Both the position numbers and the translations under genes were made by a program. From NCBI RefSeq assembly GCF_030247185.1, contig NC_080570.1, positions 75,248,132-75,312,131 on the forward strand: DNA of 64,000 bases, written 5' to 3'. Source of the stretch: Malaya genurostris. Lineage: Eukaryota; Arthropoda; Insecta; Diptera; Culicidae. Below, piece after piece: positions 38,275-49,338 of the stretch. The notes beneath the pieces were generated by a model. It worked only from the letters and a program-made list of their open reading frames with translations, was not told the DNA's origin and made no database searches. Each line of letters begins with the position of its first letter. Within the stretch, counting starts at the first letter, position 1.

Positions 38275-40039
38275 GTTTTGAAATTACCTTACCTTACCTA
38301 ACAGCTATAGGCCTGGGGTGTATATTTGCTGTATCAAGCATACGTCTCCACATAACTCGGTCCATGGCTGCTCGTCGCCGGTCTAATGAGCGTTTTGTAG
38401 ATGGTCAATTTCGTGCGGTGGCGTACTTTTCTCGATCGGAGGGTTTTTCTAAGTCCAAAGTACGCATGATTCCCTGCCAAAATACGTCTCTGAATTTATC
38501 TGCTGGTGTCATTATCGGCGGTCACCAGTGAGCCCAAATACACGAACTCGCCAACCACCTCGATATCGTCACCGTCTATCAATATTCGTGGTGGGAGGCG
38601 TAGTATTTCTTCTCTAGAGCCTCTTCCTCTCATGTATTTTGTTTTCGACGTATTTATGGAGAGTCCGATACGCCTAGCTTCAGCTTTCATTCCGATGTAG
38701 GTTTCCGTCATCTTCTCAAGGTTACGTGTCTAAATATCAATATCGTCAGCAAAGCCAAAAAGTTGTACGGACTTTCAGAAGATTGTGCCACTCGTGTCGA
38801 TCCTCGCTTTTCGAATCACACCTTCCAGGGCAATATTAAACAAGATACAAGAAAGTTCATCACCTTGACATAGCCCTCTCCGAGATTCGAAGGGACTCGA
38901 GAGGGTTCCAAAATACTCGGACGTAGCACATCACTCTATCTATCGTTGCTTTGAACAATCGCTTCAGTTTATCCGGGAAACCGTATTCGTGCATTATCTG
39001 CCATAGCTGTTCTCGATCGATTGTGTCGTATGCCGCTTTGAAGTCAATGAATAGGTGATGCGTGGGTACGTTGTATTCACGACACTTCTGGTGTACTTGT
39101 CTTATCGCGAATATGTGATCCGTAGTGGCGCGGGCTCCAGTAAATCCCGCTTGGTACGGCCCTACGAATTCCTTAGCTATTGGTGATAGACGACGGCAAA
39201 GAATTTGGGAGAGTACCGTTGGCGTTCAGCAATGTGATTGCGCGGTAATTGCAACAGTCTAGCTTATCGCCCTTTTTGTAGACGGGACATACAACTCCAT
39301 CCATCCATTCCTGCGGTAGAATCTCCTCCTCCCAAATCCTAGAAATCATCCAGTGCAGCCCTCTAGCCAGTGCCTCTCCTCCATGTTTGAGCAGCTCGCC
39401 TGTTAACTGGTCATTGCCCGCGGCTTTGTTGTTCCTCAGCTTGCCGATCTCCTCACTTATCTCCGACAGATCAGGGGCTGGGAATCTGTCGTCGGCTGAG
39501 CGTGCACCCAGATTGATTCCTGTACCGTTCTCTGTATCTTGTGCTTCGCCATTTAGATGCTCGTCATAGTATTGCTTCCACCTGTCGATCACCTCACGTT
39601 CATCCGAGTCGTATTTGTATCCTGATTATTCGTAACAAGTGTTTTCCGGGCGGCTTGTTAGGCCAGCACCAACCTCCTGTCTAGCCGGAGGGCCATCGTG
39701 TCAGCACTGTTTAGAGTCCCACACTGACACAAGGACGGTAATCAGTCGCTCCTAACATGGAAAACAGACGCTGTTTCGAGCCACCCCAACATGGGGAACA
39801 GACACTCGGGTAGGCTCGCTCTTTGTAAAGAGAAGGAAAGCCCCCCCTCCCCCTTCCCTGGCAGCATACGATCAAGGTCCCACCGGGGTTGGTTACCCGA
39901 TCTTTCCTATGGTTACTCGTACCCCAGCCGGTACCGCGGGGAGGTAAGGAGTTACTGGACAAGAGGCTAAGAATCACATTGGGGCCTGAATTGCGCATTG
40001 TCTAGTCGTTTACCAACCAAACGTTTACTGTTTCGAAAT
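38275..40039 (-). mobile_element. RTE-like LINE, copy 2
   Basis: Element 38285-40029 on the minus strand. It shares its 5' untranslated end (gtaaacgac...caatgcgcaattcaggccc) and 3' GGTAA-type tail (taccttaccttacctaacag at 38285) with copy 1. Flanks gttttgaaat (38275-38284) and gtttcgaaat (40030-40039) are a target duplication with one substitution. Most of the endonuclease and part of the 3' region are deleted. Confidence 0.75.
38400..39600 (-). pseudogene. RTE-like ORF2 remnants, copy 2
   Basis: From 39592 downward: WKQYYDEHLNGEAQDTENG, KLRNNKAAGNDQLTGELLKH, VYKKGDKLDCCNYRAITLLN (a block damaged in copy 1). Motif A is at about 39030, then the FADD region near 38755 and VYLGSLVTADNDTSR at about 38530. 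Frameshifts occur in and around 39230 and 38850. It would encode the same reverse transcriptase as copy 1, but no endonuclease is left. Confidence 0.8.
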
Positions 40040-40715
40040 ACATGTGGAAATACATCGCATCGGGAAAGAAATCCTTATGAGTATACTCGGTTCATGCAAT
40101 ACCAATACCAATCTCCATTCATAATGCAATGTTTGTTTGTTAAAAATAATCATAAACAATCGAGTTTCCTGGAAATGTGTGATCAATCTTTGAACCTGTC
40201 TTTATATGAAGCCGGGACAGAGATGCCACACATTAGAAATAGAAATCTGTATATTTCGAAAATTAAAACTGACAAAACCTAATTGCCTACAAAGAGGTGA
40301 AAGTTAATTTCACCGCATCATCAATCTAATTGCACTCTGATGCAATATCTTAATTAACGAGTTGAACAAAAATTGGAACATATCCTGCGTTTTTCGAATT
40401 CTAATGTATGAGGTTCTGATGGATGCTAGCATCCACCGAGCGATCATTTAAATCATATTAGACTATTAAAATAAGTACAGAGTGGTGTACAAGACACGAC
40501 CGATTGCGATGACAATAAAAAGTAAGACATTAACCAAATTATAATAATGGTGAAGGCCACGATGCTAGGTTCTAGATACAACACATTCTAGAATATTTCC
40601 ACTGCTTTATAAAACAACTCTAGTTTAAATAATTCTAAATAACTGCAACCTTATACACCTTATTCTTTCGTTTTGTGTTACCATATTTGTTATTAAACTT
40701 ATTATTATTATTATA

Positions 40716-40781
<66 letters not shown>

Positions 40782-41871
40782 ATTATTGTTATTATTATTA
40801 TTATTATTAATATTAATATTTTTATTATTATTATTTTATGTTTTATTTAGCCAAATTTTAACCTGTTGGTATCGTGTTGTGTGAGAGCACAGTTTGAGTT
40901 TCAGCAAGCCATTGTTACGAAAACGAACCAAAGCAAAAAGTCTTATGTAATTTATATTGTGAAACTTTGTCATTTGGATGTTTTCAAACGTGTGTGAAAA
41001 TTAGCGATTGCAACAGGCCTTATACGTTTATTAGACGACGAGACGAGACGAGTTATAGGCAATTTGAGCGACATTTTATGAGATGTGCTTGATTTACATT
41101 TAGTACCTTACCATCTAGAAACTACTCTTACTATAAACGACTGGAATATGGCTCTATATGGTAGCTTTGAAGTGACAAACTGTAACAGTAGTAATATGCA
41201 TTGATGCCAAATCCACGAAGCTAATTCTATAAGAAAATGATGCATGCTAGAATTATCTCAATGTGCACCAAACACTGACTGAAACGCGTAGATATCAGAC
41301 ACGTAGATCACACGTGGCAAGTATGGTCCTGTTTAGAAACCTACGTGCATAATTATTCGATATTTCACTAATAATTGTATTTCTAATTCCTGCCTTATAT
41401 ATGATTCTCGGCTGAAAACTATTCCACGTCAGTTCCTGACCAATGGACACGATTAGGATAAATTATATGGTCAAGCTGTACTACACTTAATAACGTTGCG
41501 AGCAGACCGTATTCGCAATAGTTAGTGCCTTCAATAGACATCGATTGTTAACCTAAGATTACTAGCCTACACAAGTCGTAGCCATGGCGCTTGGTCCCTA
41601 GTGCGATTTGCGTTTGTTAAAGCGCAACAGATTCTTTGAGTAGATACACGGATACAAACCCATTGACACATGTCTTCTCATTAGATCATGTCTGTAACTG
41701 AAGGTTTTATGAATAAAATGATTAATATCATGAGCAATAACTTATCTCCCGTAGAAATCTTCATGATTTAAATCATTTTGCTCATATTATTCTTAATAAT
41801 AGGTGTGATCAAAACAAGCAAACATGTTGCATGTTTTTCATAATTTCTTGATCATGGTACCGACAATTTGT
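40040..41871. other. No gene; contains a (TTA)n microsatellite
   Basis: Apart from the TTA run, nothing was recognised. The frame at 39998-40282 starts inside the RTE-like element's 5' end and is chance. The patch at 41400-41660 is less AT-rich but without motifs. Confidence 0.4.
40688..40833 (+). repeat. (TTA)n microsatellite
   Basis: About 145 bp of TTA/ATT repeats with minor interruptions (aata, ttg, ttt). Confidence 0.95.
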
Positions 41872-43095
41872 TTTTTTTTTTATTTTTATTTTATTTGGGA
41901 GTAGGGAAAAGCCCGCTGGAGCTGAAATTTAAGACCGCAGCAGGGTCCGTGAGGGTCCGCGGGAAAACCTCCAAGTCTCAAACACTCGGCGGGTGTCCGG
42001 CATGCTGGACATCAAAGAGAGTGGCCCTCGGAGAGCGGTGAATAATAGCAATGCAGGAAAAAAAGGAGAGAAAAGAAGAGAACTGAATATTGCAGTAAAT
42101 GGAATTACGAAGGGGTTCAAAGGGGTGGAAAGAGGGGTGGGGGTCGGGGGCGTTTCGAAAGAAGTTGAAAGTGGCAAAAGATCAAGTTAATTGTCTCAAA
42201 AAATGGTGAAAAGATGAAGAAGGGGGGATGCAAAAAGTATTAGTAACATCATAAAGATCTAGTTAGTTCCGAAGAAGATGGTGGACAGCCGGGGGATTGA
42301 GAGAGTCGAGCGGATGTTAGAAACAAACCTAACGGTGAATATTAGTCTTGGTTGCATAATCGATAGAGAATGGAAGCAGACTTACTAAGGGAGCACTAAA
42401 CTAAACTTGTGAACTAGATACTAAATTAACCCTAAAGCTAAATCTAGAATTTAAGTATTGGAGTTGGAAGGACTGTTTGAGATTGTGTTTAAAAAATATT
42501 GTTTTATGGTATTGCGAGACAGGGTAAAATCAAATACATGAGAACATTGATTGAATAGACGACACATACTGGAGAAAGGTTCATTATAGCCATAATTAGT
42601 GCGAGCGGTTTGAATTCTCAGGAATTGATGAGATCGAAGATTTCGAGAATGAATATTTATATTTAGTTTGCCTAACAATTCGGGGCAATCAATTTGAGAT
42701 TGCAACAGATCTGCCACGAATATTGTCCTAGAGAGATCTCCGCGAACAGATAACAGGTGTAGATCGATCAGTTTACAGCGTTCCTGATAGCTTGAGAGGT
42801 TGTTGGGATCTCTCCAAGGAAGACTACGAAGAGCAAAGCGAGGAAATTTACGCTGAATAGCTTCGATGCGATTGATGTCCAGTTAATAATAGGGGGCCCA
42901 GACGACAGAAGCGTATTCTAGAATAAAACGAACAAGTGCGCAATATAGTGCTTTTAAGCAATATATGCTTTAAAAGTTCTTTGTGACTCGAAAAATAAAA
43001 CCAAGTGTCTTGGAAGCCTTAGAGATACTACGGTTGTGGGCTTGCGAGTAAAAGAAATCACGGAACATTTAGATGGGTTTAATACAAAAACAGTT
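41872..43095 (-). mobile_element. CR1/Jockey-like LINE 3' part, 5'-truncated
   Basis: On the minus strand it reads from the reverse transcriptase thumb (43085) through the C-terminal domain to a 3' untranslated region and an A-rich tail (poly-T at 41871-41893 on plus). The 5' side stops right at the start of the gag-like copy 2, so that element may have landed at this edge or removed the rest. Confidence 0.75.
42451..43085 (-). pseudogene. CR1/Jockey-like ORF2 C-terminal fragment
   Basis: Readable blocks: LNPSKCSVISFTRK (43075-43034), LVRFILEYASVVWAPYY (about 42935), a TAA stop at 42885-42883, DINRIEAIQRKF, ALRSLPWRDPNNLSSY, DLLQSQIDCPELLGKLNI (about 42710) and TNYGYNEPFSSMCRLFN (about 42590), ending at 42451. 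A frameshift lies near 43000. These are the post-catalytic region of Jockey/CR1-group reverse transcriptases. All catalytic motifs are gone. Confidence 0.75.
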
Positions 43096-43148
43096 CGGGA
43101 CAGAAGAAACCAAGTACAGTATTGTGTAGTGAACAATAGACCTTGAAA

Positions 43149-44141
43149 ATGAGTGAACCAAACGAACAAAAGCTACCGCCGGTACGAAAGAATACAATTA
43201 TTATTGACTTCAGACAGTGCAAAATTCGACCTTCGATACGAGAACTTGAAGGTTTGCTAAAGGAGCAAATGCATCTTGACATTAAACGTGTGCATTTACT
43301 TCAATGCAATAAGACCATTAATGTTGTTTACATCCAGTTTTATAAAGAGCTGGATGCAATTCAATTCGCTAGAGACAATAATTATGTGCACTATGTGGAG
43401 CATGAAAATATCAAGTACAACATTCCAGTATGTATGGAAGATAGTGCTATAGAAGTGCGTGTGCATGATCTACCCTCATGCGTCCCCGATCCTTATATTC
43501 GCGCAACTATGCCCCAATACGGAGAGATTCTCTCTATCGAAAAAGAAAAGTGGAATAACTTTTTCCCCGGTATTCTAAATGGCGTACGTTTGTTACGCAT
43601 GCGCTTGAGGAGGCCTATACCTTCTTATGTGACATTCGGTCAGGATACAAGAATACCGTGCAAATCACTTGTTACCTATGACAATCAGATGGCTACATGT
43701 CAATATTGCCAAAAAGCTGTTCACTACGGTAGACCATGTGATAAACCGGACAAGGAGACAACTATACCAAAGGACAACGGTGCTTCCTTTACACCAACCC
43801 CAAGCAACCCCAGTACACCTGTGACAGTCACCAACAACAGGGAAGTATCCCCTTCAACGAAACCATCCAACGTAACCCCTATAGAACAAAGTACACCAGC
43901 TGCAGTTCACAGCTTACCATCCAACCAACCAGCAACTGCAAACAATGTACAACAAGGCGCATCTACAGCAACTAGCAACGAAATCAACAACAATACCACG
44001 GCAATGGATGACGAGACGAACCACGAACAAACTGCCCCTCTATCCTCGCAGGAGGAAAATGGAAGCTCCTCCCCAAGTAGCACACGTTATTACCCTTCAA
44101 TGACAGTAACTTATATGACTCAAATTCATGGAACAAGTTGA
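43149..44141 (+). CDS. Gag-like ORF1 protein, C-terminus replaced by inserted element
   Basis: An ATG at 43149 opens about 330 codons: MSEPNEQKLPPVRK, then an RNA-binding-like region with IKRVHLLQC, DAIQFARD, EVRVHDLP (residues about 45-120), then basic segments. A zinc knuckle CQYCQKAVHYGRPC lies at residues about 184-197, followed by a long Thr/Ser/Asn/Pro-rich tail. Such ORF1 proteins coat LINE RNA. From about 44073 the frame reads into the inserted TIR element, so the last 20 or so residues (to the TGA at 44139-44141) are not part of the ancestral protein. The original end (RKRVTTRSNTKKK) resumes at about 45482. There are no stops before the insertion, suggesting recent activity or constraint. 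Confidence 0.7.
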   Translation: MSEPNEQKLPPVRKNTIIIDFRQCKIRPSIRELEGLLKEQMHLDIKRVHLLQCNKTINVVYIQFYKELDAIQFARDNNYVHYVEHENIKYNIPVCMEDSAIEVRVHDLPSCVPDPYIRATMPQYGEILSIEKEKWNNFFPGILNGVRLLRMRLRRPIPSYVTFGQDTRIPCKSLVTYDNQMATCQYCQKAVHYGRPCDKPDKETTIPKDNGASFTPTPSNPSTPVTVTNNREVSPSTKPSNVTPIEQSTPAAVHSLPSNQPATANNVQQGASTATSNEINNNTTAMDDETNHEQTAPLSSQEENGSSSPSSTRYYPSMTVTYMTQIHGTS

Positions 44142-45472
44142 GGACTTTGCAACGTGCATTATAACTGCTACGTAACCTGAAAAGCGTAAGAGGCGGAGCT
44201 TGTGCGACTTACGAAGGGTTCCCAAACAACTTCTCAGTAAAGAATATTTGATTTGATTCAGCGCGCGCATCAGTCACAATGAAACAGAAAATATAAGTTT
44301 GTGTCAAGTTACAATTTGTTGATGTCTTTCTCATTCAACATTTACGACCAAAAATTTGCATCCGATAATGATAGCTAAAATATAGAATTCAATATTCTTT
44401 AAACTCACTATATCTACTCAAAATCTAAGTGCTATTCGATATTTATGGTGAAGTTGATCGTTATACTTATTGAAAACGTGCTTGCTTTCGATATTTTGAG
44501 TTTCAGGGCATCGACATACAAAATAATATTCATATTTTTATTCCCGTCATATGGAATTTACAGCTAAAAAGTCGAAATGTATTCAGTTAGAACTTTTTTG
44601 TGATTATTATTAGTTTTTCATATACCAAAATCAGGCGCGTAGCCAGAGAAAATTTTCGGGGGGGGGGGGGTTTTAGAACATGGTGATAAATCAACACATG
44701 TACAATTTATATCACAATGTTTCCCATGGGTTATAATTTTTTGTTTCGGGGGGGGGTTTGAACCCCTAAAACCCCCCCCTGTATACGCGCCTGACCAAAA
44801 TTAAAACAGTTGACCAATCGCAATAATTAAAAATTACACTTTTTTAATTTAATGATTATTTCATTACCTGGACATAATGGTAGCCATTGGCATAAGTTTT
44901 CCCAAGCATACACTGCCGTGATAAAGTGTAGAAATATTCTACCTGGTAGTGCGAATGTACTTCCCAAAACTAAACAAGTTTGCTTCGCACTTGTACCGGT
45001 AAAAAATTTGCGTATAAGTGCAGATTTAACTTTAGCCAATTTTTTAAACGGAAGGAATTTTCTACTTATTCTACTTATTGATTTAATATTATTTTCCGGG
45101 ATAGTGTACGGAAGCTTTCAACCGACACTGTAATTGTATTTCTTTGTTGCATCACAACGAATACGGTATCCGATATGAAAGCATTACTTAACTTTGTTTT
45201 ATAGTGTGTCACTTTTTCATTGTCGCATTTTGTTACGGTGACGAGTTAGCGACTAAAAACAGTCAATGCGAGCACGTTGCAAGAGTTAGATTTCCGAAAA
45301 GTTACGTTGGAACTTATTGTAACTTAGTATGATGAGATGTCAATTCGTAACATTATTTTGACTCCATTGTCACCATCATAATACGACTTGTTTCGTCGTG
45401 TTTGTCATGCGACCATTATGCAGCATCTGTTTTGTTTTTAATTTTTATGAACAAGTTACATGTGCTACTTGG
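44073..45472. mobile_element. 1.4-kb TIR element inserted in gag-like copy 2
   Basis: Inverted termini ccaagtagcacacgt (44073) and acatgtgctacttgg (ending 45472) bound the only segment absent from copy 1. Copy 1 reads gctcctctccccctag across the empty site. The flanking octamers gctcctcc and gtctcccc agree at 6 of 8 positions, so the target duplication is uncertain. No transposase frame exists inside. A hAT MITE sits within it. Confidence 0.7.
44624..44801. mobile_element. hAT-type MITE with perfect 8-bp target duplication, copy 2
   Basis: Element 44632-44793 (162 bp), termini caggcgcgta and tacgcgcctg, flanked by accaaaat at 44624-44631 and 44794-44801. It carries the same G- and C-runs next to the ends as the copy at 23994, but the middle is about 70 bp shorter. 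Confidence 0.9.
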
Positions 45473-45600
45473 GTCTCCCCCTAGAAAAAGGGTGACAATG
45501 AGATCCAATACAAAAAAAAAATTATCTAAAAACTCAGCTAAATTGGCCACGTAAAGCTTGTACGCCTGGCCTGAATAAAATATCTTTTAAATAAAAAAAA

Positions 45601-47599
45601 CCCGTTTTGACTAATTCTAACAGTTATCGTTTTGTATAGTTGTATGTAAATAAGAAGCGATATCGACAGAAGAGAATAATAAAGTGATGCTGTATGTACA
45701 TGCTATTTTGACCTCCCAATCAGCACCAATACCAATCGACGTCATCAATCGAAAAACTTGCCACAAGATACATCAGACATGCTCAACTATGCGAAATTGT
45801 GTAGACACATCTAACTGAGCAACTGAGATAATAACAAAGCAATCAGTGCAAAATTGTTATTTAGTTATCATATCTGTAGGTCTTTATCACTTCTTGCACC
45901 CGTTGTAGCTTATGGGTACATTCATTTACCGGAATATCATCTTTTCCAGTGCAACAGCTTCAATGGACTGATAGCACTTTATCGAATCTGCATACAGAGT
46001 ATTACATTAGCACGCGTCTGAGACATTGAGAGCATTCTGTCGTAAACAGATAGTGTGTTGTATTTCCTTTTCATGGTTTATGACTTTATGTGCTGTGTAT
46101 TGAACAACAACTATTCGAATCGAACAAGATGACCACTAGAAAGCATCATGTGCAGGCTATCCAATGTAACGAATGTATGCAAATGATAAGCACTTTCTAT
46201 GTGCCGGTCGACATCCTTACCGGACTGTTTATGCAGCTGCTAGATGTCTAGCTTATTCTAGTGTGTGACCATGTACTAACCATGACTAAAACCAACATGA
46301 ATGTTTATACATTTTTAAAACAAATCATGCAGTAGACCCAACATATGAAGTAGTACGTATGGAGATTCTCAGCAGGATTAAAAATCAATGATGACCTTTT
46401 AATGAAATACCGTAATAAAGTCACGACATAAACTACGTACAACACCATTATCTGGAGCAATGACAAACGAATGTTTAATCAGCAGTGATTTTTTGGCAGA
46501 ACTATTAAAAGATTTCATCCTTCTGGCATTATATTCGGATATTTCATATGGCCGGATCCAATCTTGTGGCAAGGACATCAGCAAACCCTCGTTTGCGAAC
46601 CGCATAGAATGTGATAAGTGAGCTAAAATCGATATTAAATTATTGGTCGCTCTCCTTCTAGCAGCAATAGCAAGAAGCTGTACGGAGTGACCGGAAGCCA
46701 GCGTATTATCAAAGTGAAACCCTTCCCGTTTCAGAGACCGTGTCGTGAACGATAGTCCCGGAACGAACGTGGTTGGGTGCAAATTGATTAGAGGGAAAAT
46801 TCAGAGTGGCATATCTGGAGGTCGGCTTAACCCGAAGTCGAGTTGCCAGATCGAGCAACGTCAGAGGGACAGTGAAACTTTAATATAGCTGTTATGGCAA
46901 TTTGATCGCCATCACGTCCTCATAAAGAGCTACAACATCTCAAGCGAAACAGATTTACGTCTTGTTTTATTACGACCCTTCACTGGCTGGTGGCCGACGG
47001 CTACCAGTGTTACGTGATAACGGTTATATTCTCGTCCTTTGTTATAGAAAAGCCTTATCGGTGCAGGGAAACACCCGCTAATCGGTTATGTTTATACAGG
47101 GAAGACAATAAGGAACCAATAACACATTATAATTTACCAGTTTAGCAAAGCAGAAGCCCCATGTTAAAAATTTAATAAATTTAAGGCTGACAAGTGAAGT
47201 ATCGACGTGAAGCTGACTAGTAATTCCATTACAGATAATGAAAAGTTTATTGATTTGTTGTAGTACGTCTAGTAATGGTTATTTTGTGTAAATTCACACA
47301 CTTTTGGAAACTTTAAAAATGTTATGATGCCAAAACGCACACTCACACATGTACTCAATTCGTTCATCTGAAGCAGATTGTATACGGAAATGTGCCCATC
47401 GAGTTTAAATTTTTATTTGTATTCTGTGCCTTTCCTAATGATTTTTCAAAACTTTGATCGAAACCACAAGTCTCTTAAGGGGAGATTCTTTCAAGTTTAC
47501 TCGAAAATACAACGAAATTAGATTTTTACGTTAATCATACCGATATTGAAAATGGCTGCTGCAAAATAATCAATTGACATTTGAGAAAAAAGAAAATTC
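45601..47599. other. No gene recognised; one unassigned frame
   Basis: The minus-strand frame 46782-46399 (127 codons, no ATG at its start) has a more even amino-acid make-up than chance frames (for example MSLPQDWIRPYEISEYNARR). I know no family and see no splice or promoter support. It could be an exon or transposon relic. Confidence 0.3.
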
Positions 47600-47950
47600 T
47601 TTGCTTTTTTCCTTTCTCTATAGAAAGGCAATGGACTTGCTGGCGAAACTGACATTCGAATGAAGCCTTAGACACTCATAGTGTTATGTACAATTCGACG
47701 AGATAGGAAAATGTCTATGTGTGCATATGTATATGTGTGTGCACTTTCCAAAGATTTGTTCAACGCTCACTTTTTTGGCTCGTTGAAAAGATACTATTGG
47801 ACTATTGGACCATTGGTCAAGTTGAATGATCGAATGACTGTCACTTCTGGTTCTGGAGATGTAATGGTGGGCTATATCTTCAGAACTGGAAGCGAAAACC
47901 ATTTGATTTTTGAACCTGACAAAAAATTTAATAGTGGGTTTAAATAGAAT
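47600..47950 (-). repeat. Composite interspersed repeat, reverse orientation
   Basis: Plus strand shows ctttctctatagaaaggc (the reversed end signature) at 47612, attcgacgagataggaaaatg, a gtgtgcatatgtatatgtgtgtg CA remnant (47711 on) and the reversed ttctggttctggag module (47855). Confidence 0.6.
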
Positions 47951-48224
47951 CTACACACCTAGAAAAAATCGTGTAAATTTACGTCTTCTTAGACCGACAT
48001 ATACGATGTGACCTTTGACTCGGTTGGTCACAATATTACCTATGGTCACTGGGTCAACTTGAATACATTACCCTATCAATATTGTTGTACACCTGAAATA
48101 ATTGTAAGTAAATGTCTAAGTATAAATTAAATGTCTATCCTCCGTATTTCATGTTTGAGTGATGTTTAATTTATGCTTAATAGCCGTGGTTGGTATCTAA
48201 ATTAAAAGTAATATTCATTTAGTC

Positions 48225-48425
48225 ATTCATATATATATTTACTTATTTATTATTTATTTATTTATTCATATATTTATTCATTTATTTACATATTTATCTA
48301 TTTATTTATTTATTCATATATTTATTCATTTATTTACATATTTATTTATTTATTTATTTATTTATACTCATGTTTACTATATATTATTCGTTTACTCACA
48401 TTTATTCACATATTCATTTATTATG
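48225..48425 (+). repeat. TTTA-rich microsatellite region
   Basis: Degenerate (TTTA)n/(TTCA)n repeats, with two similar blocks ttatttattcatatatttat at about 48256 and 48306. Confidence 0.85.
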
Positions 48426-48678
48426 CAATAAACAAAAAAAAAACTATTTATAATAAAAAATATCAAAATAAGGAAACAAGCCCTAGTATCAAGAGTCTAT
48501 ATGTCATTTGCTATAAAAATTCAAATTCAAAATCGATACCAACCATAAGAACAAAATGTAATCGTCGATGGTCTTTATATCGTTCTCTGTCATCATCATC
48601 GTCATTGTATCATTGTCATCGAGTTGGAGGATTCTAGGCGGGGCTCGATGGGGGTGGTAGCGGGGATGAGCTGGGAGA

Positions 48679-48810
48679 AGATAAAAGGGTCCGAGCAGGC
48701 GGTATCAAAGCTCTTTTAGTTGACCTGCCCGGAGGAGTGAAGACCAGCAGCAGCGTGTCACAAGTCTAATGTGACCCCGCGTTTCGGAAATAAAAGTTTA
48801 AAAAGTGAGT
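48679..48810 (+). promoter_or_regulatory. Candidate core promoter and first splice donor
   Basis: A TATA-like agataaaagg (48679-48688) is followed about 30-35 bases later by an initiator-like tttagttg (48715-48722). A good splice-donor sequence aaaagtgagt (GT at 48805) follows, about 85 bases further on. The region from 48610 to 49340 is GC-richer than its surroundings. A second donor-like ctcgtaagtg is near 49093. This could be the 5' end of a host gene or of an unrecognised element. Support is only by pattern. Confidence 0.25.
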
Positions 48811-48941
48811 AGTGATTGTTCTCGCGAAAAGTTGATCGATGGATCAAGTTACCCGACCGTTCGGAAGATCCACACGTCCGTTAGTTTTCGTTCGGTCAGT
48901 CGAGTGGGATAAGTGTGGTTACCGGTTTATTTGAACAGTTT

Positions 48942-49338
48942 ATGAGTAGTACGTACGACGCGAGTGCACAAAAACGGTCAAAGATTGGCCAAGCCAAAAA
49001 GACGCCAACGAACGCCATTACCCAAGTGCCGGTAGGGTATGGCAGTTCAGACCGAAAACGTTATAAATCCCACTCGACTAATAGTTAGACACTCGTAAGT
49101 GAATCAAATGCGCGCAGTACCGCTCCCCGGGCTTCTAAAAAGTGCGAAACGCAGGCCTCCGTCAACAAAGGCCGAGTTGCTGCAGCATCCGGAGTTCATA
49201 GTTCGTCATAGTCCGCTGCCGAGGAAGAGTCCTGTACTACCCCCACCGGCGTCCCGTCTTCAGCCAGCTGCAACAAGTCGACCAACGTTCCACACGGCCG
49301 CAACGATGCTCCAGAAGCAGTTATCATCTGAATAAAAT
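48942..49338 (+). other. Two short frames in a GC-rich island, unassigned
   Basis: An ATG at 48942 opens 48 codons (MSSTYDASAQKRSKIGQAKK...), basic and with a stop just before a donor-like gtaagt. A second frame at 49099-49335 (ATG at 49108) is Pro- and Arg-rich, with SPVLPPPASRLQPAA. It ends at a TGA directly followed by aataaaataa, which resembles a polyadenylation signal. I recognise no domain in either. They could be pieces of one transcript unit starting at the candidate promoter 48.7 kb, or chance. Confidence 0.25.

Larger units (their letters stand above)
43096..45600 (+). mobile_element. ORF1-only (gag-like) retroelement, copy 2
   Basis: Same limits as copy 1: starts at cgggacagaagaaacc and ends with cctgaataaaatatc and an A-tail at 45591-45600. 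Without the 1.4-kb insertion (44073-45472) the element is about 1.1 kb: ORF1, about 60 bases of 3' untranslated region, then the tail. This is the least damaged copy. Confidence 0.75.

Noticed and set aside
44073..44141. C-terminal 20 or so residues of the gag-like frame as part of the protein
   Set aside because: They are read from the left end of the inserted TIR element. Copy 1 and the sequence after 45472 show the real C-terminus.
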